Below, piece by piece: positions 28,402-36,182 of a DNA stretch of 64,000 nt. The notes under the pieces were generated by a model. It saw nothing but the letters and a program-made list of their open reading frames with translations. It made no database searches and was not told the origin of the DNA. Made by a program: the position numbers and the translations under genes. Position 1 is the first letter of the stretch, and each line of letters opens with the position of its first letter. The stretch comes from Ignavibacteriales bacterium. Its GTDB lineage: Bacteria; Bacteroidota; Ignavibacteria; Ignavibacteriales; Ignavibacteriaceae. The stretch lies in assembly GCA_016709765.1 (NCBI GenBank), contig JADJMD010000008.1, positions 310,001 through 374,000 on the forward strand, given 5' to 3'.

Positions 28402-29057
28402 TTTTTACTTTTTGTTAGATGATAATTAAAACTCGGGCATAAATCTCCAATCACACATTCGCTGCATTTGGGTCTATTCGCAATACAAATTTTTCTACCA
28501 TGAGTTGCTAGCCAATGAGATGATTTTATCCAATAAGATTCTGGTAATAATTCTTTTAATCTAATTTCTATCTTATCTGGATTTTGAGAATCAATAAATC
28601 CCAGCAGGTTGGATAATCTTTTTACGTGAGTATCAACAGCGATTGCGGGAATTCCAAATGCGTTGCCAGCAATAACTGAAGCGGTTTTTCTACCAACTCC
28701 CGAAAGTTTTACCAGCTCATCAAAATCAGGAGGAACTTTTCCTTTATGATTTTCTAATAATTCTTTACAACAAGCTTTAATGCTTTTTGCTTTCTGTTTA
28801 TAAAAACCTGTTGAAAAAATTTCTTTTTCTAATTCTTCATTCGTAAGATCAACAAAATCCTGCGGCTTTTTATATTTATTAAAAAGAGGTTTTGTAACAA
28901 TGTTTACTCGTTCGTCTGTACATTGTGCAGAAAGAATTGTTGAGATTAAAAGTTCAAATGAATTCGAATAAATAAGTGCAGGTTTAACTTTTGGATATTG
29001 TTTTTTTAAAATATCAAAAATCTTAACTGCAATTTCTTTGCTGATCTTTTTAGGCAT
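28398..29057 (-). CDS. nth: Endonuclease III (DNA glycosylase/AP lyase)
   Basis: 219 residues, family length. It removes oxidised pyrimidines and cleaves the abasic site. The helix-hairpin-helix LSGVGRKTASVIAG carries the catalytic Lys, and the Asp is in VDTHVKRLSNLLG. The C-terminal cluster cysteines follow the C-x6-C-x2-C-x5-C spacing (CIANRPKCSECVIGDLC). The start overlaps the ferredoxin-like gene by 8 bases. Confidence 0.96.
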   Translation of the reverse strand: MPKKISKEIAVKIFDILKKQYPKVKPALIYSNSFELLISTILSAQCTDERVNIVTKPLFNKYKKPQDFVDLTNEELEKEIFSTGFYKQKAKSIKACCKELLENHKGKVPPDFDELVKLSGVGRKTASVIAGNAFGIPAIAVDTHVKRLSNLLGFIDSQNPDKIEIRLKELLPESYWIKSSHWLATHGRKICIANRPKCSECVIGDLCPSFNYHLTKSKK

Positions 29058-29385
29058 CTTTGTTATATCTTGGATGTGAGATTTTTAGTCGATCAACAGG
29101 TTTATTATTTATTATGTGGGATTGAATAATCTCTTCGACATCGTTTAAAGTTATTCCACCATACCAAACTTGCTCAGGGTAAATCACAATAGATGTCCCA
29201 AATTCACACGCATCTAAACAACCTGCAGAATTAGCTCTAATATGAGCATTTAATCCAAGTTCTTTTAATCGAGATTTGAACTTTTCCCTTATTACCATAC
29301 TTCCCTTTTCAGCACAGCAACCACGCGGATGACCATCGGGCCTTTTGTTTTCACAAACGAAAATATGTCTATTAAATCTCTTCAT
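29050..29385 (-). CDS. Thioredoxin-like [2Fe-2S] ferredoxin
   Basis: 111 residues. The family pattern is clear: FVCENKRPDGHPRGCC, then SAGCLDACEFGTSIVIYP, giving four cluster cysteines in a thioredoxin fold, followed by WYGGITLNDVEEII. Such proteins carry electrons for unidentified partners. It heads the operon with nth, whose product also binds an iron-sulfur cluster. tRNA-Glu lies just downstream of its promoter side, on the same strand. Confidence 0.9.
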   Translation of the reverse strand: MKRFNRHIFVCENKRPDGHPRGCCAEKGSMVIREKFKSRLKELGLNAHIRANSAGCLDACEFGTSIVIYPEQVWYGGITLNDVEEIIQSHIINNKPVDRLKISHPRYNKDA

Positions 29386-29431
29386 AGGATTAAAAATAAG
29401 AAAAGCGAACCATAAGTCCGCTTAAAACTTG

Positions 29432-29505
29432 TAGCGCGTACGGGATTCGAACCCGTGATCCCCGCCTTGAGAGGGCGGTGTCCTAAGCCACTAGACGAAC
29501 GCGCC
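29432..29505 (-). tRNA. tRNA-Glu (anticodon CUC)
   Basis: 74 bases fold into a full cloverleaf. The acceptor is GGCGCGT/ACGCGCT with a G1-U72 wobble, the anticodon stem CCGCC/GGCGG is perfect around loop CTCTCAA, and the T arm is ACGGG TTCGAAT CCCGT. CCA is not encoded. This copy appears functional; a second, damaged copy lies 330 bases upstream on the same strand. Confidence 0.93.
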
Positions 29506-29540
29506 AGTGTAATATTTCATATCTTTGAATTTAAAAGTAA

Positions 29541-29783
29541 CTAAATAATACGATTACTTTTTAACCAATTATAGCCATCAATGGATTTGAAAAACTTTTC
29601 TCGTAACATCGCTTCACTTCTTGTTTGAAATTTTTCAAAGTAATGAAGTTTATAAGGATGATGACCTTTGGTATATCTCACTTTTCCGGCATTGTGAGTT
29701 TTGAGTCTATCATCCAGATTACTGGTTGAGCCATAATAATAAGTTTTATCTTTTTCACTTTTCAAAATGTATACAAAGAACAT
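29541..29783 (-). CDS. GIY-YIG nuclease-domain protein
   Basis: 80 residues from ATG at 29783 (a TTG two codons upstream is less likely). It is a single GIY-YIG domain of the UPF0213 type: FFVYILKSEKDKTYYYGSTS, the Arg in DDRLKTHN, and the Glu in EAMLREKFFK. Small free-standing members are common in Ignavibacteria and their role is unknown; related domains occur in homing endonucleases. It sits exactly between an intact tRNA-Glu and a damaged tRNA-Glu copy whose acceptor end is lost on the side facing this gene, suggesting an insertion or duplication event. Confidence 0.85.
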   Translation of the reverse strand: MFFVYILKSEKDKTYYYGSTSNLDDRLKTHNAGKVRYTKGHHPYKLHYFEKFQTRSEAMLREKFFKSIDGYNWLKSNRII

Positions 29784-29803
29784 TTTCAAATCTTTCTTGA
29801 AAC

Positions 29804-29894
29804 CGTACGGGATTCTTCCATAGGAATCCCTTTGGGAGAACCCGTGATCCCCGCTTTGAGAGGGCGGTGTCCTAAGCCACTAGACGAACGCGCC
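29804..29894 (-). pseudogene. Damaged tRNA-Glu copy with T-loop insertion
   Basis: Positions 29839-29901 match 29450-29512 of the intact tRNA-Glu and its 5' flank at 62 of 63 bases. The single change (29855) breaks the C31-G39 pair in the anticodon stem. The T loop is then split: one base is replaced by 23 bases (29816-29838), containing the inverted repeat GGGATTC..GAATCCC. Only 12 further bases match (29804-29815), and the 3' acceptor strand does not pair with the 5' strand. It cannot form a normal tRNA end. Confidence 0.85.
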
Positions 29895-29915
29895 AGTGTA
29901 AAACTTTTAATTAAA

Positions 29916-29976
29916 AATGTACAATAATCAATCTTAAATGTTTTAATTGAGCATTCTAAATTGTTCATTGTACATT
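29916..29976. repeat. Imperfect long inverted repeat between tRNA genes
   Basis: The outer arms AATGTACAAT and ATTGTACATT are perfect over 10 bases, and pairing continues with mismatches towards the centre (AATCAATCTT against AACAATTTAG). The whole 61-base element could extrude as a cruciform or form a transcript hairpin. It resembles short dispersed palindromic elements, but its copy number cannot be seen from here. Confidence 0.5.
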
Positions 29977-29981
29977 CTTTG

Positions 29982-30055
29982 GTTGTCCTATTAGGACTCG
30001 AACCTAAAACCCAGCATCCAGAGTGCTGTGTGTTGCCAATTACACTATAGGACAA
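29982..30055 (-). tRNA. tRNA-Gln (anticodon CUG)
   Basis: 74 bases. The acceptor TTGTCCT/AGGACAA is perfect, the anticodon stem CAGCA/TGCTG encloses CTCTGGA (anticodon CUG), and the T arm TTAGG TTCGAGT CCTAA is complete. CCA is not encoded. It lies upstream of the damaged tRNA-Glu on the same strand. Confidence 0.93.
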
Positions 30056-30190
30056 TTTATTTTTATTACAATTTTCGTTTCGAAATATATCTAAGCAATA
30101 ATATAAATGCAATTTATAAGCGCGCCATTATTTGCTTGAGATTGGATTTATCTTAACCTAATTTGTTGAAGAAAATAAGAAGAATTATGA

Positions 30191-31036
30191 ATGAAAAACT
30201 TATTGTTACTATTTACCATTTTGTGTTCAGGCTTATTTGCACAGAATTTTGAGTACGATACATCATTTGGTGATTTTAAAAATGCATCATCATTTTACAT
30301 CACCGCAAACGGAATGATTTATGTTTCCGATTCTGGTTCTGATGAAATAGTTCTGCTGGATACTTTGGGAAATCAACTAAAAACGTTTGGCGGATATGGT
30401 TGGGATGAAAATTCATTCGACAATCCTACCGATGTTTTTGCAGACCCACTAACAATTTATGTGGCAGATAAAAACAACCATGCCATTAAGCGCTTTGATA
30501 AAAATCTAAACTATTTATCTTCATTGTATAAAAAAGAAAGTGATAACTCAGAAGAACGATTTGGATATCCATTAAGTTGTGCTACTTCTAATCAGGGTGA
30601 TTTATACTTTATCGATTCTGAAAATTCAAGAATAATGAAATTTGATCTTTACGGTAATTACAAAATTAATTTTGGCGGATTTGATGCAGGGAAATATCAG
30701 CTTTCAGATCCAACTAAACTTGCAATCTCTTCATCCAATAATATATTTGTTATCGATGGTGAAGACATTATCGTTTATGATGACTTTGGGAATGGGATTA
30801 ACAGAATCAATATTGGTCAAAGAATAAACAGCATAAGAATACTTTTTGATCAATTAGTCCTCACAATCAATGATGAGATTTATCATATTTATTTAAGATC
30901 CCCTGATTTAAATATTACTAAATTTAATCTTAGTGGTATTGATGTATTAACAAATATAGTTTCTGCAATATTATTGAATAACAATCTTTACGTATTAACT
31001 TCAAAAGATATTTTGATTTTTAATAAAGTGGATTGA
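30191..31036 (+). CDS. Exported NHL/six-bladed beta-propeller protein
   Basis: 281 residues with a signal peptide (LLLLFTILCSGLFAQ). Propeller-type repeats follow, such as MIYVSDSGSDEIVLLDTLGN, FADPLTIYVADKNNHAIKRF, LYFIDSENSRIMKFDLYGN and NIFVIDGEDIIVYDDFGN, each ending in a strand and a turn. No catalytic motif is seen. These proteins usually bind a ligand or partner. It is first of four closely packed plus-strand genes (30191-32330); the next starts eight bases after its stop. Confidence 0.8.
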   Translation: MKNLLLLFTILCSGLFAQNFEYDTSFGDFKNASSFYITANGMIYVSDSGSDEIVLLDTLGNQLKTFGGYGWDENSFDNPTDVFADPLTIYVADKNNHAIKRFDKNLNYLSSLYKKESDNSEERFGYPLSCATSNQGDLYFIDSENSRIMKFDLYGNYKINFGGFDAGKYQLSDPTKLAISSSNNIFVIDGEDIIVYDDFGNGINRINIGQRINSIRILFDQLVLTINDEIYHIYLRSPDLNITKFNLSGIDVLTNIVSAILLNNNLYVLTSKDILIFNKVD

Positions 31037-31043
31037 GAATCTA

Positions 31044-31526
31044 TTGCTCACGTCTAAATCAACAAAAAGAAGATTTTTTAGATTTACTCTTTCGCTTTTT
31101 CTTACTCTTTGGATAATTGGTTTTCTATCTCCCTGTTTAGACTTTAATTTTCTTCATCAGCTTTATCCTTTTCAAAAAATAATTTATTCTAATGTCTGCC
31201 ATCAAAACCCGGCAAAATCTTTTATTTGTAATAATGCAACCTTTTTAGTTTGCGCACGCTGCTCGGGTATTTATTTTGGAGCTTTGTTCAGCTCACTAAT
31301 AATGCTCTTGTGGAATCATTCATACAATCTTAAAACCAAATATCTTTTTCTGTTTTCAATTCCGATGCTTTTAGATGTAATATTATTGACATTAGAGGTC
31401 TACGACTACAACAAATTGGTTTCAAGTTTTACCGGTTTTCTTTTCGGTTCAGCGGTATTTGCATATATTTTGGGTGGGATTGAAAATTTACTTTTTACAG
31501 AACAAAAAAATACAAATGATAAATAA
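31044..31526 (+). CDS. DUF2085 membrane protein
   Basis: 160 residues from TTG at 31044, with four predicted membrane helices. The DUF2085 signature is present: CHQNPAKSF after the first helix, then CARCSGIYFGAL. Cysteine- and histidine-containing motifs near the membrane suggest metal or redox binding, but the family function is unknown. The last 11 bases overlap the next gene. Confidence 0.82.
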   Translation: MLTSKSTKRRFFRFTLSLFLTLWIIGFLSPCLDFNFLHQLYPFQKIIYSNVCHQNPAKSFICNNATFLVCARCSGIYFGALFSSLIMLLWNHSYNLKTKYLFLFSIPMLLDVILLTLEVYDYNKLVSSFTGFLFGSAVFAYILGGIENLLFTEQKNTNDK

Positions 31527-32034
31527 AAAATATCTTCCAACTTTAGTTTGCGGTTTTGCAGCTGCCGTTCTTTCAACTGTTCCGGGAATAAAAAATTTTA
31601 GCTGCTGTCTTTTAGTTCCAGGTGCTGCTGCAATTTCTATCCTATTGGATAAAAAAATTAATCCATCTAACAATCAAATTCTTATGGGTAAATCATTAGG
31701 ATTTGGATTTTTAACTGGGCTATTTGCCACAATTTTTATTACAACTTTTGAAATACTTCTCACCTACTTTACTAAATCAAATGATTTTGTTCAAAATTTA
31801 CCGGAAATCGAACTAACAATTCGCCAATGGAATCTAGGTGCCATGATGGATGAATCTTTAAAATTAATTAAATCAACTGCTAAAGAAATTGGAAAGAATG
31901 GATTCTCATTCATTTACCTGCTAATGATATTATCTAGCAATTTTATCACAAATTCTATTTTTGGAATGATAGGCGGCGCACTAGGAATGAGTTTAGCTAA
32001 TAGAAAATTGCGAGAAGGTGATTCTGGGAAATGA
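31516..32034 (+). CDS. Multi-pass membrane protein of unknown function
   Basis: 172 residues. I use the ATG at 31516, which gives MINKKYLPTLVCGFAAAVLS; a longer frame would sit inside the DUF2085 gene. Helices are predicted around residues 8-22, 28-45, 57-80 and 135-160, with a soluble loop between (about residues 88-130). DUF4199-like proteins look similar, but I cannot confirm the family. It overlaps the next gene by ATGA, so it is coupled. Confidence 0.65.
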   Translation: MINKKYLPTLVCGFAAAVLSTVPGIKNFSCCLLVPGAAAISILLDKKINPSNNQILMGKSLGFGFLTGLFATIFITTFEILLTYFTKSNDFVQNLPEIELTIRQWNLGAMMDESLKLIKSTAKEIGKNGFSFIYLLMILSSNFITNSIFGMIGGALGMSLANRKLREGDSGK

Positions 32035-32330
32035 TAACCGCATTTATTTTTTTCGTTCACTTAATTTTTAGTTTGGTTGTTTTTACAAAAAAATGGCAAG
32101 ATGAAAATCTTGCATCAGGTTTTCAAAATATTGCTCTGATTGGAATACTTTTTGCCGTTGGCTGGACTATAACTGGAATGGTTGCAAAACTTGTTATGGA
32201 ACCAAAAGGATTGGGAATGCAGTTTGATCGTGATACATTTTCACTAACATTACTATTAATAATAGAATATTTCTTTTACAAATTTTATTACAACGATGAA
32301 CCTACTGCAGCCGATAAGGAAATACAATAA
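32031..32330 (+). CDS. Small membrane protein of unknown function
   Basis: 99 residues with helices at about residues 2-20, 32-55 and 68-85, and a charged C-terminal tail. The ATG overlaps the preceding stop (ATGA). The 3' end runs 29 bases into the 3' end of the convergent tonB-like gene. I do not recognise a family. It ends the plus-strand island. Confidence 0.65.
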   Translation: MITAFIFFVHLIFSLVVFTKKWQDENLASGFQNIALIGILFAVGWTITGMVAKLVMEPKGLGMQFDRDTFSLTLLLIIEYFFYKFYYNDEPTAADKEIQ

Positions 32331-33006
32331 CTGCTGTTTGATCATTTTGAACCTGGTTAGCATTTAACGGTTCAAATCTCCATTGCCATAAAGAATTTAT
32401 TGCAGCGTTTTCTAATCTTGTATCCGCTTTAGTTAATAAAAATATTGATCCAACAGTACCATCAGGTTTGATTGTGAACTTTAGTCTAATATCGATCTCT
32501 TTATTTACACCATCCGGATAAACAGGTAGCGGATAACCAGGTAAAATTTTTCTTGTACCTAATCCACCACCTTCAAAATAAAAACCAAAATCACCTGTTC
32601 CTTTATTTATATTGCCCTTTTTATCACCTGTTGAATTGTTACTTTCCCGCTGCTCTGTTTGTTTTACAGTCTCCTTTTTTACTTCTTTATCCTTTTGTGC
32701 AGGACTAACATCGCTAACATCAGTGTTTTTGGCTTTTGGTAATTCAACTTCTTTTACTTCAAGATTTTTATCTTTCGTGATATCTTTTTCCTTCGGTTCA
32801 GATTTTTCTAATACTTCATCAAAAGCTGCTCCATCTGATCCTGAAGAACCAGTACCTCCTAATATTCCAAACGATAATTCAACTGCATTATCTTTGGTAT
32901 ATTTTAATGGAATAAAAATCACAAGAAAAAGTATAAGTAATATTAAATGAAATATTACTGAAGCTGAGTATGAAACACGCGTTACGTTTTGATTGGACAA
33001 ATACAT
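32302..33006 (-). CDS. TonB/TolA-type energy transducer
   Basis: 234 residues. An N-terminal helix (SASVIFHLILLILFLVIFIP) is followed by a Lys/Glu/Pro-rich spacer (about residues 60-130) and a C-terminal TonB domain (PVYPDGVNKEIDIRLKFTIK, LENAAINSLWQWRFEPL). TonB proteins transmit proton-motive force from ExbB/ExbD to the outer membrane. It follows the ExbD-like gene by two bases and is last in a six-gene operon. Confidence 0.9.
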   Translation of the reverse strand: MYLSNQNVTRVSYSASVIFHLILLILFLVIFIPLKYTKDNAVELSFGILGGTGSSGSDGAAFDEVLEKSEPKEKDITKDKNLEVKEVELPKAKNTDVSDVSPAQKDKEVKKETVKQTEQRESNNSTGDKKGNINKGTGDFGFYFEGGGLGTRKILPGYPLPVYPDGVNKEIDIRLKFTIKPDGTVGSIFLLTKADTRLENAAINSLWQWRFEPLNANQVQNDQTAVIVFPYRLQ

Positions 33007-33008
33007 AA

Positions 33009-33413
33009 TTATAGCTTCTCTTTTTCAGTTTCGATTGTAAATTTTTCTATGTTTGAAATCTTTGCCGCATCAATAACTTTTATTACAAGATCAATTGCAA
33101 CAGTTTTATCAGCTCTGATTATAAGATTATCTTCACTTGTTGCTGCTTTCATTTCACCAAGCTTAACAGGAAGTTGATCGATTGTAATTACATCTTTTCC
33201 CGCAAACACTTCACCGGCAGTTGTTAAAGTAACAACCATCAATGATTGCTGTGATTTTTCATTCATTTTTGAACCGGGTAATTTTACTTTTACTCCTGTT
33301 TGAATAACAAATTGCGATGTAAGTAAAAAGAAAATCAATAACAGCATCACAATGTCAGTCAAAGAAGAATAAGAGAAAATACTCAATGGCTCTTTGGATA
33401 ATTTAAATTTCAT
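33009..33413 (-). CDS. ExbD/TolR-family protein
   Basis: 134 residues. One helix carries the essential Asp in SSLTDIVMLLLIFFLLTSQF. The periplasmic part (VKVKLPGS, VIRADK-like NLIIRADKTVAID, VIDAAKISNIEKFTIETE) matches ExbD/TolR. It forms the proton-using stator with the ExbB/TolQ gene just upstream. Confidence 0.93.
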   Translation of the reverse strand: MKFKLSKEPLSIFSYSSLTDIVMLLLIFFLLTSQFVIQTGVKVKLPGSKMNEKSQQSLMVVTLTTAGEVFAGKDVITIDQLPVKLGEMKAATSEDNLIIRADKTVAIDLVIKVIDAAKISNIEKFTIETEKEKL

Positions 33414-33421
33414 AGTGTAAC

Positions 33422-34078
33422 CTATAATTCCATTTCAATTTCGTCATCAATTTCTACTTCATCTTTTCCACCATCTTGAATAACATCAATAACATCATTT
33501 GCAACTGTTTCCATTTCACCAACTAATTTTTTAACAGCGCTTAAAAAATAATTGTATAGAGCTAAAGCTGGAATACCAATAATTAAACCAAATGCAGTTG
33601 TAATTAATGCTTCCCAAATTCCACCTGCAAGATCACTTGGATTTGCCGCACCCGCTAAATCTTGAATCGTCATAAAGGCTTGAATCATTCCTGTTACCGT
33701 CCCAAGAAATCCTAACAAAGGGGCAATACCTGCAACTGAAGCGAGAACAGATAAACCTTTTTCTAACTTGCTGACTTCCTGGCTGCCTGCGTTCTCAATT
33801 GCATCTTTAACCCGGTCGTGTCCGTATTTATATTTTTTTAATCCTTTACGAACGATGTTTGCAACCGGAGATTTTTCCTGCATACAATAACTTATCGCAC
33901 CGGAAATATCTTTCTTTTTTATAAATCCTCGTATCCTAACCATAAAAGCGGGCACATTAATTTTTGCTTTTCGCAGCATTATAAACCGGTCGATAGAAAC
34001 AGCAAGCCCAACAATAGAGCTGGCAAGTATCAACCACATTATAAATCCGCCTTTTAAGAATATATCTAATAAGTTCAT
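33422..34078 (-). CDS. MotA/TolQ/ExbB-family proton channel
   Basis: 218 residues with three helices: residues about 12-30, then the pair GLSVLASVAGIAPLLGFLGT and LITTAFGLIIGIPALALYNY, including the family GLLGTV-like turn (LGFLGTVTGMIQAF). It is the partner of the ExbD/TolR protein. It starts 21 bases after the HU-SPOR gene, so the envelope motor is genetically linked to that protein. Confidence 0.94.
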   Translation of the reverse strand: MNLLDIFLKGGFIMWLILASSIVGLAVSIDRFIMLRKAKINVPAFMVRIRGFIKKKDISGAISYCMQEKSPVANIVRKGLKKYKYGHDRVKDAIENAGSQEVSKLEKGLSVLASVAGIAPLLGFLGTVTGMIQAFMTIQDLAGAANPSDLAGGIWEALITTAFGLIIGIPALALYNYFLSAVKKLVGEMETVANDVIDVIQDGGKDEVEIDDEIEMEL

Positions 34079-34099
34079 ATCTATCCTTTAATGAATTAA

Positions 34100-36163
34100 T
34101 TATCTAATGTTTTTATCTATAAAACTTTGAGCTTCTTCTTTAGTAGAAAAATTTCCAACTCGCACTCTATACCATTTACCACGATTTGGAATTTCAGCAA
34201 CTTCTACAAATGCATTGTAACCTTTATTCCTGAATTTTCCCGCTTCATTTTCTGAGATAGAACTTGCGCGAAATGAAGCGACTTGCACAACATAATTATT
34301 TCCGTACTTAAAAATATTATTCCCAACATTTAATCCATTACCTGTTAGCGTTATATTTTTATCAAGTTTTTCTGTTTCAGTAATTGGTGGTTTTACATTT
34401 TCTTTATTTATTGATTTCAATTCTGTTTTTTTCTCATCTAATTTTTTATCTATTGTTTTTTCAGAATTGATAATAGACTCATCTGTTTTGGGAGGTAAAG
34501 ATTCTGAGATTGTCGTTTCATTTACTTTTGGCAGATAAGGATAAGTTACAGGGATACTAAAATCTCTTTCTATAAAATTCGCATTTTCAGATTTTAAAAC
34601 AATTTGTTTAACTTTTGGCGTAACATCACCTTTTTTGTAAAAGTCCAAGTACCAATAAAGTGCCAACGATAACCCAATAACCAGTAGTGGAAATACAATA
34701 AACGGAACTAAATTTTTCTTTTTAGTTGGCTCAAAATATTCCGCTTTTTGTTCAGTAGCAGGTTCCAATACAATATCGTCTTCAACACTTTCTTCTGAAT
34801 TATTTTCATCCATCGATATTTTCTGATTTTCTTTTTTTGATTCGGAGTTAATTTCTTCATCCGCGATAACAGAATTTAAAATATTTTCATCAATTATTTC
34901 TATATTATTTCCTTTAGTAGAATCATTTTCAAGTTCAAGTGTATCAGAGGGATTGAATTTCAGATCAGTTTTCTCTTCAACAATACCTTCATCAACTTCT
35001 TCTATACCCGGTTTATAAGGCTCAAAATATTTTGATGTAGTTTTCCAGAATTCTTCATCAGATTTATCATCCCCTAAAGAAATTATATTAGTAGTTTCAG
35101 ATTTTATTTCAATAATGGTTTGATCAGCAACTGATTCACTTACAATTTCATCCATCTGTTCATCAAATTTTTCAAGAATATTTTCTTCAAGAATTTCTTC
35201 TTTAAATACTTCTTGGGGTTCGTTTTCACTTTCTAATAACTCATTCAACTTTTCTGATGATTCATCAACATGTATTTCTTCAACAAATTGATCAATTTCG
35301 GTTAGATCTTTATCAGGAATCAAATTTTCATGTTCTGATTGAGTATTTTCCAACACAATATCAGGTTCCTGTTTTTCAATAACAATAGTTTTTTCAATCG
35401 GTTTTGAATTTAGATCCATATTTATTCTTTCATCAGCAATATCAAGAATTGATTCAGCTTCTATTTGCTTAGAAAGATCTTCACCAAAATCCCATGCAAT
35501 GTTCTTTAATTCTTTAGATTGTTTTTCATACTCACTTAATTCCGGTTTGGTAGTTGTTGCACTTTCATAGTTTGAAACCAGAACTTCACTAGTCCCTAAT
35601 TCAGTTTTTTCATCCCAAAGCAATTGTACCTGATTGGAATTGTATGAACGCGCATCAATAACAAGAGTAGGAAAATTTTCAACGGATTCTGCAATCTCTG
35701 AGGCTGCAATAATCTTTTCAACCTTTGATTCAATTAAACGTCTATATTCATATCCGGAAGTTGGGATGTAAATATTATCGAATGGAACCCCACGTAAAGG
35801 AATTAAAGGCTTACCAATGCTAAGGCTAAAAGTGGAATCTATAGGATGATAATCTTCTTCATCAAAACTTGGGATGTTAAATACAATTCCTTTTGTATCT
35901 GATTTTCTAAGATCTTTCTCTTCAGAAAAAAGTATAAGTTCTACAGCTTCTTCAGAAACTTCATTATCCTTAAAACTGAAAACAGGTTTTTTGATACTTC
36001 CTTTTATTAGATGGAAATAGCCAAAATCTTTAACAAAGATTGATTGACCAATTTCTACGACTGCTGAAATTCTTTTAAGAAATAATTCAAAAAATATTTT
36101 AGCATCCGTATCCGGAACGCCAACATTCTTTGCAACTTTTTTTATTAATTCTGCTTTGGTCAT
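34100..36163 (-). CDS. HU-like DNA-binding domain, membrane helix and SPOR domain in one protein
   Basis: 687 residues. Residues 1-65 resemble HU/IHF (MTKAELIKKVAKNVGVPDTD, VKDFGYFHLIKGSIKKPVF). A long acidic, Glu/Asp-rich, repeat-poor stretch spans about 190-480. A membrane helix (FIVFPLLVIGLSLALYWYL) lies at about 485-506. A Lys/Thr/Pro-rich periplasmic linker leads to a C-terminal SPOR domain (YVVQVASFRASSISENEAGK, WYRVRVGNFSTKEEAQ). SPOR binds denuded glycan strands at division sites. The predicted topology puts the HU part in the cytoplasm. Related HU/SPOR fusions exist in Bacteroidota. It lies between a barrel protein and ExbB. Confidence 0.85.
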   Translation of the reverse strand: MTKAELIKKVAKNVGVPDTDAKIFFELFLKRISAVVEIGQSIFVKDFGYFHLIKGSIKKPVFSFKDNEVSEEAVELILFSEEKDLRKSDTKGIVFNIPSFDEEDYHPIDSTFSLSIGKPLIPLRGVPFDNIYIPTSGYEYRRLIESKVEKIIAASEIAESVENFPTLVIDARSYNSNQVQLLWDEKTELGTSEVLVSNYESATTTKPELSEYEKQSKELKNIAWDFGEDLSKQIEAESILDIADERINMDLNSKPIEKTIVIEKQEPDIVLENTQSEHENLIPDKDLTEIDQFVEEIHVDESSEKLNELLESENEPQEVFKEEILEENILEKFDEQMDEIVSESVADQTIIEIKSETTNIISLGDDKSDEEFWKTTSKYFEPYKPGIEEVDEGIVEEKTDLKFNPSDTLELENDSTKGNNIEIIDENILNSVIADEEINSESKKENQKISMDENNSEESVEDDIVLEPATEQKAEYFEPTKKKNLVPFIVFPLLVIGLSLALYWYLDFYKKGDVTPKVKQIVLKSENANFIERDFSIPVTYPYLPKVNETTISESLPPKTDESIINSEKTIDKKLDEKKTELKSINKENVKPPITETEKLDKNITLTGNGLNVGNNIFKYGNNYVVQVASFRASSISENEAGKFRNKGYNAFVEVAEIPNRGKWYRVRVGNFSTKEEAQSFIDKNIR

Positions 36164-36182
36164 TTTAATTTTTAATCAAATT

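Noticed and set aside
29786..30112. 108-codon minus-strand frame across the tRNA-Glu remnant and tRNA-Gln
   Set aside because: Its translation (RSSSGLGHRPLKAGITGSP and similar) is simply the tRNA sequences read as codons; it has no signal, domain or ribosome site.
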